NCBI GenBank assembly: GCA_963740945.1
Contig: CAVUGE010000032.1
Coordinates: forward strand, 57,945 to 121,944
Length of the DNA stretch: 64,000 bases
Direction of reading: 5' to 3'
From: CAVQBP01 sp963740945
Lineage (GTDB): Bacteria > Bacteroidota > Ignavibacteria > Ignavibacteriales > Ignavibacteriaceae
In this document: one piece after another, positions 26,788 to 35,675 of the stretch
Layout: every line of letters begins with the position of its first letter
Numbering within the stretch: position 1 is the first letter of the stretch
Program-made: the position numbers and the translations under genes
The notes under the pieces: model-generated
Told to the model about the DNA's origin: nothing
What the model saw: only the letters and a program-made list of their open reading frames with translations
Databases searched by the model: none

Positions 26788-27546
26788 CTAGACACCCGAA
26801 ATCCTCTTCTTATACTCATCCAATGCCTCAACCAATCTCTCCCTTGCAGTAGTATCACCTGCATTATGTGAAGGATGAATATATAATTTTACACCCCGTT
26901 CGGCTAAAATTTCCGCTACTGTAGTTACTGTCATCCAGACTGCAGTTACAAAAGCAATCGTAGACACCGGTCCTATTTTATCTTTATGATTTTTTAACGG
27001 CACCGAAGCATCTTCTATCGGTGCACATGAATCAACAACAATATCTGCAATATCGAATATAGTTTTTCCGGATGAATGTCTCGTCTTTTTACCTTTGGCT
27101 GCTTCAGCAGAACCAAATACAATTACCTTCATTCCTTTTCGCTTTGCTTCAAGTGCAACATCAATATTAACATTATTTATTCCCGAATGAGAGAATAGCC
27201 ACATTACATCTTTAGTATTGAAATTGTAGCCTTTCATTATTTCAACACCATATCCTTCAACTCTCTCAAGAAATACAAACTCATGGACATTCATTCCTCC
27301 CACAATATTTGTAAAAAATGTCAAAGGCAATTCAATCATAGGATGAAATCCAACAAAGCCTCCGATACGAGGATACATCTCTTCAATTGGTAAAGTTGCA
27401 TGTCCGCATCCAAATGTATGCACCCAATGTCCCGATTCTATTGCATCTGCCATTGTTTCGGCTGCTTTACTTATATTTTCAAGCTGTGTTTCTTCAATTT
27501 TATCCATCACTTTTCGTGCGTTATTCAACCATTGTTTTGCTAGCAT
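26788..27546 (-). CDS. SIS-domain protein (UPF0309-like)
   Basis: A 252-residue single-SIS-domain protein. HTFGCGHATLPIEEMYPR and LFSHSGINNVNIDVALEAKR are the sugar-phosphate-binding loops, and LYIHPSHNAGDTTARERL lies near the C-terminus. This matches the UPF0309 group, whose substrates are unproven. It ends a four-gene run with an MFS permease, a ROK kinase and a NagX-like acyltransferase, so isomerisation or deamination of an amino-sugar phosphate is a reasonable inference, not a demonstrated role. Confidence 0.85.
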   Translation of the reverse strand: MLAKQWLNNARKVMDKIEETQLENISKAAETMADAIESGHWVHTFGCGHATLPIEEMYPRIGGFVGFHPMIELPLTFFTNIVGGMNVHEFVFLERVEGYGVEIMKGYNFNTKDVMWLFSHSGINNVNIDVALEAKRKGMKVIVFGSAEAAKGKKTRHSSGKTIFDIADIVVDSCAPIEDASVPLKNHKDKIGPVSTIAFVTAVWMTVTTVAEILAERGVKLYIHPSHNAGDTTARERLVEALDEYKKRISGV

Positions 27547-27565
27547 TACTAACTCCCTATTTTTA

Positions 27566-28732
27566 TTATATTTTTGTATTTACTCTTCTTTTAAGACGTA
27601 TTATTACTACTGATAGAAGAATTGACATAAAAATTATACATATTATTAACAAAGTCGTAAACTGCTTGATACCGTAAGTATGAGCCACTAATCCAACTAA
27701 ATAATTAACAAGCATATTTCCAATCAAAGATATAACAAGAACGATACTGAATGCAGTCCCCGATAATTTCGAATAAATTTCACCTACATATCCAAGCGTA
27801 AGCGGAAAACCGGCTGCCAGGCCAATTCCTAAGAATATTAATCCCAAAACTGCCACTCCGTAGGATGCGGTATATATCAAAATCAATGTTCCAATAAAAG
27901 CCATTCCAAGACAAATGAACATTACAATATATGATTCAAGTTTTTTTAATATTCCGCCTAATAATAATCTTGTAACCGTAATACCCGCTACAAAATATGA
28001 AAGAGCAAATAATGCATTTTCTGGATTAACCTTTAAATCTTTAATTAAATAAGTTGTTGTCCAGTTATTTACTATCCCTTCCATACCGCTTTCAAAGAAA
28101 AGTACAAATCCGAATAAAAGTAATATCGGCTCCTTTATTAGATTTAGTCCTTCTTTAATTGGAAATCCTTGTGATTGTTTTGGAACAGGGAACTTTACAA
28201 TAATAAAAAAGATAACCGGTATCAGAACAAAAAGACCTATCCCAGAGATTATACTTGATTGTGAAAATGTCCGGGACAATAAACCTAGTATCGCAGGCAT
28301 TCCCAAAGCACCGATTCCAAAGAATACTCCAAGGTAACTTAAACTTGCACCTTTATCTTTTGTACTGATGTCAGCTACTAAAGCATTTGTCCCGCCATTG
28401 ATAACTCCACCGCCGAAACCTATCAGCAGCATCGATATCTGAAGAACAAACAATGATTCTGCATATGCAATCCCCTCTAATCCGGCAAGCACCAGGAGAG
28501 AACAAATAATTAATAAGTTTTTATATCCATACCTGTCTACAATAGGACCGAAAACCAGAGAACCTGCAAGTATTCCGAATGGTAAAATCGACGCAAGCGT
28601 CCCGATTGAAATTTCATCAAGCTCAAATTTTATAGTTATGGAAGGGAGAATTGAACCAAGTGAAATTAGTACAATTCCAAAGAGAAGCATACCAAGACAG
28701 GCAGCACTAAATACAAGTTTTTTATTATACAT
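27566..28732 (-). CDS. MFS sugar permease (FucP/NagP-like)
   Basis: A 388-residue major-facilitator protein with 12 predicted membrane segments. The N-terminal half has LGSILPSITIKFELDEISIG and the loop GPIVDRYGYKNLLI, equivalent to the G-x-D-R-x-G-R motif. The general look is that of the fucose/glucose/N-acetylglucosamine symporter branch. It lies between a ROK kinase (12-bp gap) and a SIS protein (19-bp gap), supporting uptake of a monosaccharide that is then phosphorylated. Confidence 0.85.
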   Translation of the reverse strand: MYNKKLVFSAACLGMLLFGIVLISLGSILPSITIKFELDEISIGTLASILPFGILAGSLVFGPIVDRYGYKNLLIICSLLVLAGLEGIAYAESLFVLQISMLLIGFGGGVINGGTNALVADISTKDKGASLSYLGVFFGIGALGMPAILGLLSRTFSQSSIISGIGLFVLIPVIFFIIVKFPVPKQSQGFPIKEGLNLIKEPILLLFGFVLFFESGMEGIVNNWTTTYLIKDLKVNPENALFALSYFVAGITVTRLLLGGILKKLESYIVMFICLGMAFIGTLILIYTASYGVAVLGLIFLGIGLAAGFPLTLGYVGEIYSKLSGTAFSIVLVISLIGNMLVNYLVGLVAHTYGIKQFTTLLIICIIFMSILLSVVIIRLKRRVNTKI

Positions 28733-28744
28733 CCCTAATCCTGT

Positions 28745-29695
28745 TTAATTATCATTTAATGTTTGAAGCGCTAAGTATCCAGCCCCCAATAATCCGGCAT
28801 CCCCTCCCAGCTTCGAACCTTCCAACTTTACCTGGTTTATACTAATAGGCTGTGCCCATTTTCTAGCTTCATCCATAATTTCATCTAATAAACTTAGAGC
28901 AGGACCGAACACTCCACCGCCAAAAATAATTTTTTCCGGATTAAATAAACTTATAAGATTTGCCGCTGTCATTCCCCAGAATTCAATTGCCTGTTTTATT
29001 ACTTTTACTGAAATGGAATCCTTTTCTTTATAACCCTCGAATATATCCCGTGTATTCAACTCATCAATATTTTTTTCTTTTAATTTGCCGTTATAATTTT
29101 CATCAAGATTAAGAAATTCTTTTGCAACTCTTACAAGTCCTTCACCGGAAGCATGATATTCAAAACAACCGCACGATTTGTATTTATCGAAATAAGGCTT
29201 ATCAAGTGCCAGCCATCCAATTGCTCCCGCAATATCGTTTGAACCCCGCACAGCTTTCCCATCAATTAATATTCCTGCACCTATTCCTGTTCCTACCGCT
29301 AAAAATATTGCATCTTTACATCCTTTAGCTGCGCCCTGCCAGACTTCACCCAGTATATAGCATGAACGGTCACTGTCAATATTTATATTTATTCTATCAT
29401 CATTAATCACGGATTTAATCTCTTCCATAAGCGGATAGTCTTCCCATCCGGGAATATTCGGAGCCCAAACCCTCCCTGTCTTTAAATAACTAATTCCAGG
29501 AACGCATACTCCTATTGCTTTAACGTCATCATTTTTAGTTAATAAGTCTTGGAGCATGGATTTGATTAATTCACCAACTTCCTTCCCCTGACGTTTTTCT
29601 AATTGAAGGTTCTCTTTATGTAATATTTCTCCTTCATTACTGAATATCGCACCCGATAATTTTGTTCCTCCTAAGTCTAATCCTATAACCGGCAT
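28745..29695 (-). CDS. ROK-family sugar kinase
   Basis: A 316-residue ROK kinase with an intact active site. The phosphate loop is GLDLGGTKLSG; the likely catalytic Asp is in DSDRSCYILGE; GTGIGAGILIDGKAVRGSNDIAGAIGW carries the second glycine loop (given in parts: GTGIGAGIL and IAGAIGW); CGCFEYHASG retains cysteines of the ROK zinc site. It probably phosphorylates the sugar imported by the adjacent MFS permease, with glucosamine, N-acetylglucosamine or glucose as candidates. Confidence 0.9.
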   Translation of the reverse strand: MPVIGLDLGGTKLSGAIFSNEGEILHKENLQLEKRQGKEVGELIKSMLQDLLTKNDDVKAIGVCVPGISYLKTGRVWAPNIPGWEDYPLMEEIKSVINDDRININIDSDRSCYILGEVWQGAAKGCKDAIFLAVGTGIGAGILIDGKAVRGSNDIAGAIGWLALDKPYFDKYKSCGCFEYHASGEGLVRVAKEFLNLDENYNGKLKEKNIDELNTRDIFEGYKEKDSISVKVIKQAIEFWGMTAANLISLFNPEKIIFGGGVFGPALSLLDEIMDEARKWAQPISINQVKLEGSKLGGDAGLLGAGYLALQTLNDN

Positions 29696-29712
29696 AAAAT
29701 ATTCCTAATAAT

Positions 29713-30924
29713 TTAAAGATGTAATCTTATTTTCATTTTATTTAATAATGCTGTCAGTTCAATCATAATGAATGCGAAAACTATTGAGCGGATAAATCCG
29801 GGAATCCCGGTACCGAAATTTCTATTTATAAAAGTAAAACCGAATATTACGGCAATAGAATAATAAATATCAGGGAGCAGGTAAGCAAGCAAAGGATTTC
29901 TTCCTGCTGGTTCCAGAAATTCGAACCACTTATTCTGTTTCTTCAAATCTATCAGCCAATAAAAAAATACGAATATCCAGCCGCAATAAGCGGAACTATA
30001 TAATCCCCATGCCGGTGTCGCATAAATCTTTGAAATACCATAGATTGGTGCAAGTAGTAAACCTCCTGTAAATAAAACAGCAGAATAAATAATGATCCAT
30101 ATTATCCTTCCCTTAGATGATTTCCCAGGAGTGCTTTCAAAGAATAACATAGAAATAATTAACCCTGAAATAGTAATAGCAGTATGAACTCCGATATGTT
30201 CCCCAACAAGTAAAAAAGGTTTTGCAAAATTAAAGCCGCCAACAGAATCAATAATGTAAATCAAGTAAAAAAAGATAAGGCTTCCAATCATTCCCCAAAA
30301 ATTCCCTTTTATTAAAAAATAAGTGACGCATGTAAATAAATAAGCCCAGCCAATCAGACCAAGAATACCCCACCATTTTGTATGAAGCCATGAGAGATTA
30401 TTTTCAGTTCCGCTTCTGTAAATTGCAGCCAGGAATATCAAAAGAGAAATCCCGAGAGACCTCAATATTATAAATATTATTTTCTTTTTTCCTTTAGCAT
30501 TAGGATAAATATTCCAGGTTAATATTGCTCCTAAAAAAACAAGGAACATCCAGATGTGCCTGTCCATTCCGGTTCCCTGCTCATTAAGATCGGATATATT
30601 TACCATTAAAATACCGAGCACTAGTAAGCCTGCTGTACGGATTAAAATATGTTTCCATAAAGTTGAATAACTATCACCTTTTTCCAATCTTTTATTTATC
30701 GCAAAAGGAACCGCCATTCCTACTATAAATAGAAAAGCTGGAAAAACCACATCAACAAAAGTCATCCCGTTTACATCGGCAGGCATATGCTCGAGCCATT
30801 GAGGCATCCCTTTTACCGAAGCCAGATCATTCACAAAAATCATTACGAATATTGTTAAACCTCTAAATGTATCAATAGAGTCTACCCTGCTCGATATTTC
30901 GGAAGATAATTTGTGAATTTTCAT
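29713..30924 (-). CDS. NagX-like transmembrane acyltransferase (HGSNAT/DUF5009 family)
   Basis: About 403 residues with ten or more membrane segments. The start RVDSIDTFRGLTIFVMIFVND is characteristic of the family of human heparan-alpha-glucosaminide N-acetyltransferase and bacterial NagX. NagX genes accompany GlcNAc catabolic genes in proteobacteria. I place the start at 30924 (MKIHKLSSEI). The longer frame to 31005 only translates a REP-like repeat. It heads the run NagX-ROK-MFS-SIS with gaps of 12-19 bp, so a role in amino-sugar use is inferred. Confidence 0.85.
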   Translation of the reverse strand: MKIHKLSSEISSRVDSIDTFRGLTIFVMIFVNDLASVKGMPQWLEHMPADVNGMTFVDVVFPAFLFIVGMAVPFAINKRLEKGDSYSTLWKHILIRTAGLLVLGILMVNISDLNEQGTGMDRHIWMFLVFLGAILTWNIYPNAKGKKKIIFIILRSLGISLLIFLAAIYRSGTENNLSWLHTKWWGILGLIGWAYLFTCVTYFLIKGNFWGMIGSLIFFYLIYIIDSVGGFNFAKPFLLVGEHIGVHTAITISGLIISMLFFESTPGKSSKGRIIWIIIYSAVLFTGGLLLAPIYGISKIYATPAWGLYSSAYCGWIFVFFYWLIDLKKQNKWFEFLEPAGRNPLLAYLLPDIYYSIAVIFGFTFINRNFGTGIPGFIRSIVFAFIMIELTALLNKMKIRLHL

Positions 30925-30965
30925 TTTAACACTATACCGCCAAAAGTGATCAGTTAAACAACTTT

Positions 30966-31002
30966 TGTCATTCTGAACGAAACGAAGTGGAGTGAAGAAT
31001 CT
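30966..31002. repeat. REP-like sequence (GTCATTCTGAACGAAACGAA type)
   Basis: TCATTCTGAACGAAACGAAG followed by TGGAGTGAAGAATCT, a hairpin-forming dispersed sequence I recognise from many environmental bacterial genomes. It lies just upstream of the NagX-like gene. A decayed relative is at about 41095-41132. Confidence 0.6.
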
Positions 31003-31052
31003 CAAGGGTTAATTTTGTTCCATCCACTATAATTTATCTAAATATAAATATT

Positions 31053-31149
31053 AAAGATGACATCTTTACTTTTTAAAATAAGGTTTTAACTAAACTTACA
31101 TTCTAATAAAAAAATTGCGATAATTATCTTTTTAAAAGATGTCATCTTT
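31053..31149. repeat. AAAGATGWCATCTTT-bounded element, copy 3 (inverted interior)
   Basis: A 97-bp copy whose interior is the reverse complement of the others (AATAAGGTTTTAACTAAACT then TACATTCTAATAAAAAAATTG in parts). This shows that the element inserts or flips in both orientations. The right flank ACATCTG matches the left flank of the 38998 copy in reverse complement. It lies in the gap upstream of the NagX-like gene. Confidence 0.8.
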
Positions 31150-31267
31150 ACATCTGAAATTTGAAATGATCCGGTAGAAATTTAGAAGCGGAGCTATAGA
31201 AATGTCAAGAATATTTTTTTAAAAAAATAATAGTTGACTTTCTTAATGAAATTTTTAAGGAGCTTAA

Positions 31268-32218
31268 CTAAAACTTTTTCATTGCTAAATGTCCGGCACC
31301 AAAAAGTCCTGCATCAGCTCCTAAAAATGATTTAGTAAATCTAACATCTTTCATAAATATCGGCTGCGCCCATTGTTCTGCCTCAGATTTTATTTCATCT
31401 ATAAATCTGTAAGCAGGTCCAAACAACGAGCCTCCGAATATTATTATTTCAGGATTAAATAAACTTATAAGATTTGCAGATGTTATTCCCCAGTATTTAA
31501 TACTCTCCTTTAAAACCTTAATGGCTATTTTATCCTTTTTATCATAGGCAGCAAAAACATCCGGTATTGTTAATTCTCCGGGTTCTTTCCGTCTAAGTAA
31601 GCTCTTATACTTTTTATTCTTTTCTAATTCTTCCTTTACCGATAATAAAATACCATTGCCGGAAGCTTTATATTCAAAAAATCCACGGGATTTATAAATA
31701 TCCTTAAAATGTTTATCCATTGCCAGCCAACCTACTGCTGCTACTCCGTCATTAAATCCATGTAGAATTTTACCGTCTATTAAGACACCTGCCCCGATCC
31801 CGCTGCCTATGGAAAGATATATAGCATTCCTGGATTTTTTTGCCGCACCCAGCCACTTTTCTCCCAATATATCACACGTTCTTTTCCCTGCTATCTTCAC
31901 CCTGATATTCTGTTCCATCAACTGGCCCATATCCTGTTTTAATGGATAATTCTCCCAACCTTTAATATTTGGTGCCCAGACATGCCCTGTTTTTGAATAA
32001 TAAATTCCAGGAACAGCTATCCCTACTGATTTTATTTGAAGAGGCCGGTGTTCAAATGTGGAAAGTAGCTTCTTGATCTGTTTTTGTATTAATGAACTTA
32101 ATTCACCACCCCCAGTTTCATTTAACTTTATACTTTCTCTCTGAAGTATTTTTCCCGTCTTGCCTAATGCAGCAAAAGTTACATTTGTACTCATGAGATC
32201 AACAGCGATGAGTGCCAG
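31268..32218 (-). CDS. ROK-family protein with degenerate active site; probable CTG start
   Basis: A paralog of the ROK kinase at 28745. The first ATG (32194) would cut off the N-terminal strand. A CTG at 32218, seven bases after AGGAG, gives 316 residues (the neighbour's exact length) beginning LALIAVDL. Key residues are lost: DLGGTK becomes DLMSTN, the Asp of SDRSCYILGE becomes Lys (GKRTCDILGE), and the zinc-site CGCFEY becomes RGFFEY. The frame is intact and the fold core GSGIGAGVLIDGK remains. It is probably not a kinase; it could be a sugar sensor. Confidence 0.8.
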   Translation of the reverse strand: MALIAVDLMSTNVTFAALGKTGKILQRESIKLNETGGGELSSLIQKQIKKLLSTFEHRPLQIKSVGIAVPGIYYSKTGHVWAPNIKGWENYPLKQDMGQLMEQNIRVKIAGKRTCDILGEKWLGAAKKSRNAIYLSIGSGIGAGVLIDGKILHGFNDGVAAVGWLAMDKHFKDIYKSRGFFEYKASGNGILLSVKEELEKNKKYKSLLRRKEPGELTIPDVFAAYDKKDKIAIKVLKESIKYWGITSANLISLFNPEIIIFGGSLFGPAYRFIDEIKSEAEQWAQPIFMKDVRFTKSFLGADAGLFGAGHLAMKKF

Positions 32219-32370
32219 ATGGAAGCTCCTATTTATACTTTTAATTAATGATTTTTAACAAGGTAAGTTAAATATAAAGCGCTAGCTATACAAAATAATT
32301 TTTTCAAAAGCAAGAAAACTTTTAAAAATATTTGTACTTGAACAACAAAACTTTATTGAATAAATTTTTG

Positions 32371-32413
32371 GTCGAAAAGTTAATTAAACGATCGACTATA
32401 GTTAATATTCGAC
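32371..32413. promoter_or_regulatory. Possible palindromic operator in divergent promoter region
   Basis: GTCGAA and TTCGAC arms enclose an AT-rich centre with CGATCG. It lies in the 245-bp gap between the ROK-like gene and the TonB receptor gene, transcribed in opposite directions. A second candidate, AGCGCTAGCT, is near 32279. No regulator gene is adjacent, so this is only a suggestion. Confidence 0.25.
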
Positions 32414-32463
32414 AGAACACTTAGATTTAACCAATAATTTTCTGGTATATTATAGGGTAGAAT

Positions 32464-35400
32464 ATGAAACATATTTACTTTTTGAAAATACATTTTTTAT
32501 GCCTTTTTCTCATAATTTTAAGCTTATTACCATCACATAGTCTTTTAGCTGCAAATGGAAAAATAACCGGCAGAATTACAGATGCGTCTTCCGGTGACCC
32601 GATCCCTTTTGTAAACGTTGTTATTGTTTCTACTACTCTGCCAAATGGTAAAGAAGTGTCCACCGATATTCCCATGGGAGCAGCTACCGATAATGATGGT
32701 TATTATTTCATTTTGAATGTTCAGCCGGGCCTTTATTCCATTAAAGCCAGTGCTGTTGGTTATACTGCAATCATCCAAAAAGGTGTTAAGGTAGAGTTGG
32801 ATAGGACTATTACACTTGATTTTGAATTATCCCAGACAGCAATAGAAGTAAGTCAGGTAGTTGTAGTTGCAAAAAAAGAACTTGTTAAAAAGGATGTCTC
32901 GGCAACTCAGGAAATTATCGAAAGCTCCCGGCTCGAGCAGATGCCCGTTACAAGAGTTGATGAATTTATCGGAACCGTTAAAGGAGTCCAGCTTGTAAGC
33001 GGTTCTGAAGGAAATGGTCTAAGTGTTCGAGGAGGCGCTATTAGAGAAACTGACGTCAGATTGGACGGAATTTCATTAAGGGATCCGAGAACGGGAAATT
33101 CTTATCTTGCTTTAAATAGCACTTCGATTAAGGAAATGCAAGTATTAACAGGCGGTTTTGAAGCAAAATACGGGGATATTAGATCCGGTTTACTGAATGT
33201 GGTAACTAAAGAAGGCTCTCGTGAAAGATATACCGCATCTTTTAGACTTGATGTCACTCCCGCCGGTCAAAACAGATTTTTTGGAACTAATCCATGGAGT
33301 ACCGATTCATGGTTATATAGATTATTTGCCGGTGATTATGCAATGCATGGATATCAGCCGAGCGATACTCTGCTGTCTGCCGATCAGCAGGTTCCTACCA
33401 GCTTTAGAAACTTCAAAGGATGGACTAATAAAACAACCGGTCCTGCAGCCTTGGATTCAACTCAAAGAAGAGATTTATGGCTAAAACAGCATCCAATGTA
33501 TAACTTTGCAAATAAACCCGATTATTTCGTTGAAGGAACAATTACCGGTCCGGTACCCGGTGCCGATATCCCTATCTGGGGTGACTTTGCAGAAAAATCT
33601 ACCTTCTTAATCGGCGGGAAATATGAAAATTCTCAATTAGCTTTTCCTACTGGGCCTAGAGATAATTATGTGGATTGGAATGGGCAGTTAAAATTAACAA
33701 CCCTTCTGCAAAGCAATATGAGGATTTCAATTAACGGCTTATATGCTAATACAAATACAAACAGCGGTGGAAGAGCAACGAGTTTCGGAGGCGCATTAAC
33801 AAACCAGGCATCCAGTTTCTCTTTCTTAAACAGTACTCAAAGTTCTGTAAAGCAGCAGGGAAGCCTTTTAGGAAGCGATAATATCTTTCAAATGTTCAAT
33901 AAAAGCAGGCTTCAATTTTATACGCAAAGATACTTTATTGCGGGTGCTAAATTAACGCATACTTTATCCGATAAAGCTTTTTATACTTTAGATTACCAGA
34001 TGGGTTATACTGATCAAAATCTCTCCCCCTTTGCGATGGATACAAGTATAGCAAGTAATTATGTTTATTATTACAGCCAGGCTGCAAAGAGGACCTACAG
34101 ATTTTTAGTTCCGGATTATGGTTCCCCAAATGCTTCAACAAACTACCAGACTGATGTCCTCGATATGTTCCGTTTATCCGGCGGTCCCCAAAGAATTGAT
34201 TCATCTTATTCATGGGTTTTCAGCCTTAAAGGTGATTTCACATCCCAGATTGGCAGGCACCATCAATTTGAAACAGGCTTCGATGCCAAACTTGAAGACT
34301 TCTTTATTTATACCGGAACCTGGTTTCAATCTCAGCTCTCTTATACACCAGATACGTGGCAGTATCTTAAATCCAAAACTCTTATGGTAGGATTATATGC
34401 TCAGGATAAACTTGAGTTTGAAGGGATGATCCTAAACGCCGGTTTAAGATTGGATTATTTAAATCCCCTAAAAGATGGATTCCAGGTAGGATTTCCCGAA
34501 GACCCTGATTATGCTGCTTTATTAAATGATATTTATCAAAATCTTCCCGGTGCCTCAGGTTCGTGGGAAAGATGGGTAGACTTCCGGTCTTTGCTGCAGG
34601 ATCCGCCTGGATGGCCGAGAGAAGATAATAAAGTTCAGGCTTATTTATCACCAAGACTGGGTGTCTCATTCCCTATAACAGAAAGCAGTAAACTATACTT
34701 TAATTACGGTCATTTTTATCAGAGACCTCCTGTTGATTTCATGTATGACTTAACTGTTGTGCAGGGTGGTGTTGCTGTTCCGACTCCGGAACTCTCCATG
34801 GCAAAAACCATATCTTACGAATTTGGATATGAACAAATGATACTTAATGACTTTATCGTCAATATTACTGCATATTATAAAGATATTTCAAATGAACCGC
34901 TTCCAAGAACATATAAAAACTATTATGGCGATAACCTGGTTACAAAATATTTCCCGGATGCATATAGAGATATAAGAGGAGTTGAGCTGAGACTGGAAAG
35001 ACCTTTTGGCAAGTTTGTTACCTTTAATGCTATGTATGATTATATGGTTCAAAGCTCCGGTCAAAGTGGTTTGGATGTGGTTTATGAAGATAGATTATTA
35101 GCCCGGAATGGTGAGCTTAGAAACCCCAATATGATTACAATCGATCCTACTCCCCGTGCTAATGTTACTCTAAACCTTCACACTCCTTCTGATTTTGGAC
35201 CGGAAATATTAGGAGTAAAATTATTACAGGATATATATACCAATTTCTTTTTTGAATGGATAGACGGAGGGAGTTTCCTGTTAACACCTGCCGATAATCC
35301 TAATAAAATTTACGCCGACATTGTTGATTACTGGAACATTGATTTTCGGGGTTCTAAATCTTTTTCAACTCCATGGGGAAGTATAGACTTTGTTGTTACT

Positions 35401-35619
35401 ATCGAGAATTTAACTAATAATAAATGGTTAATCCCTGCTAATATGACTCAAACTCAATACGATGAATATAAAAGCTCTTTGAGAACCCCTGACAAAGGTG
35501 GAAATGATAAGTGGGGACAATATAAATCAGATGATAATCATATTAAAATCGGTTCATGGACTGCCCCGATATTCTTAAATCCGCGAAGATATATAATCGG
35601 TATGCGGCTTAATTTCTAA
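32464..35619 (+). CDS. TonB-dependent outer-membrane receptor with carboxypeptidase-regulatory domain
   Basis: A 1051-residue receptor. A signal peptide is followed by a CarboxypepD_reg-like beta-sandwich (about 33-115: GKITGRITDASSGDPIPFVN), a plug domain (about 130-250: TVKGVQLVSGSEGNGLSVRG, FEAKYGDIRSGLLNVVT) and a large beta-barrel ending in a C-terminal Phe (YIIGMRLNF). It resembles SusC-like or other Bacteroidota receptors that import large ligands, without an adjacent SusD. It is first in a plus-strand run with a T9SS-like secreted protein, a PorV-like barrel and a GH9 hydrolase, so the ligand may be an oligosaccharide. Confidence 0.9.
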   Translation: MKHIYFLKIHFLCLFLIILSLLPSHSLLAANGKITGRITDASSGDPIPFVNVVIVSTTLPNGKEVSTDIPMGAATDNDGYYFILNVQPGLYSIKASAVGYTAIIQKGVKVELDRTITLDFELSQTAIEVSQVVVVAKKELVKKDVSATQEIIESSRLEQMPVTRVDEFIGTVKGVQLVSGSEGNGLSVRGGAIRETDVRLDGISLRDPRTGNSYLALNSTSIKEMQVLTGGFEAKYGDIRSGLLNVVTKEGSRERYTASFRLDVTPAGQNRFFGTNPWSTDSWLYRLFAGDYAMHGYQPSDTLLSADQQVPTSFRNFKGWTNKTTGPAALDSTQRRDLWLKQHPMYNFANKPDYFVEGTITGPVPGADIPIWGDFAEKSTFLIGGKYENSQLAFPTGPRDNYVDWNGQLKLTTLLQSNMRISINGLYANTNTNSGGRATSFGGALTNQASSFSFLNSTQSSVKQQGSLLGSDNIFQMFNKSRLQFYTQRYFIAGAKLTHTLSDKAFYTLDYQMGYTDQNLSPFAMDTSIASNYVYYYSQAAKRTYRFLVPDYGSPNASTNYQTDVLDMFRLSGGPQRIDSSYSWVFSLKGDFTSQIGRHHQFETGFDAKLEDFFIYTGTWFQSQLSYTPDTWQYLKSKTLMVGLYAQDKLEFEGMILNAGLRLDYLNPLKDGFQVGFPEDPDYAALLNDIYQNLPGASGSWERWVDFRSLLQDPPGWPREDNKVQAYLSPRLGVSFPITESSKLYFNYGHFYQRPPVDFMYDLTVVQGGVAVPTPELSMAKTISYEFGYEQMILNDFIVNITAYYKDISNEPLPRTYKNYYGDNLVTKYFPDAYRDIRGVELRLERPFGKFVTFNAMYDYMVQSSGQSGLDVVYEDRLLARNGELRNPNMITIDPTPRANVTLNLHTPSDFGPEILGVKLLQDIYTNFFFEWIDGGSFLLTPADNPNKIYADIVDYWNIDFRGSKSFSTPWGSIDFVVTIENLTNNKWLIPANMTQTQYDEYKSSLRTPDKGGNDKWGQYKSDDNHIKIGSWTAPIFLNPRRYIIGMRLNF

Positions 35620-35675
35620 TTAACAACTGATTGATAATTTTAGTTAAGAATGAATTTTTGAGACAAGGTAAAAAA

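Noticed and set aside
30925..31005. N-terminal extension of the NagX-like gene
   Set aside because: It translates a REP-like repeat (FFTPLRFVQNDK). The family start is at VDSIDTFRG, reached from the ATG at 30924.
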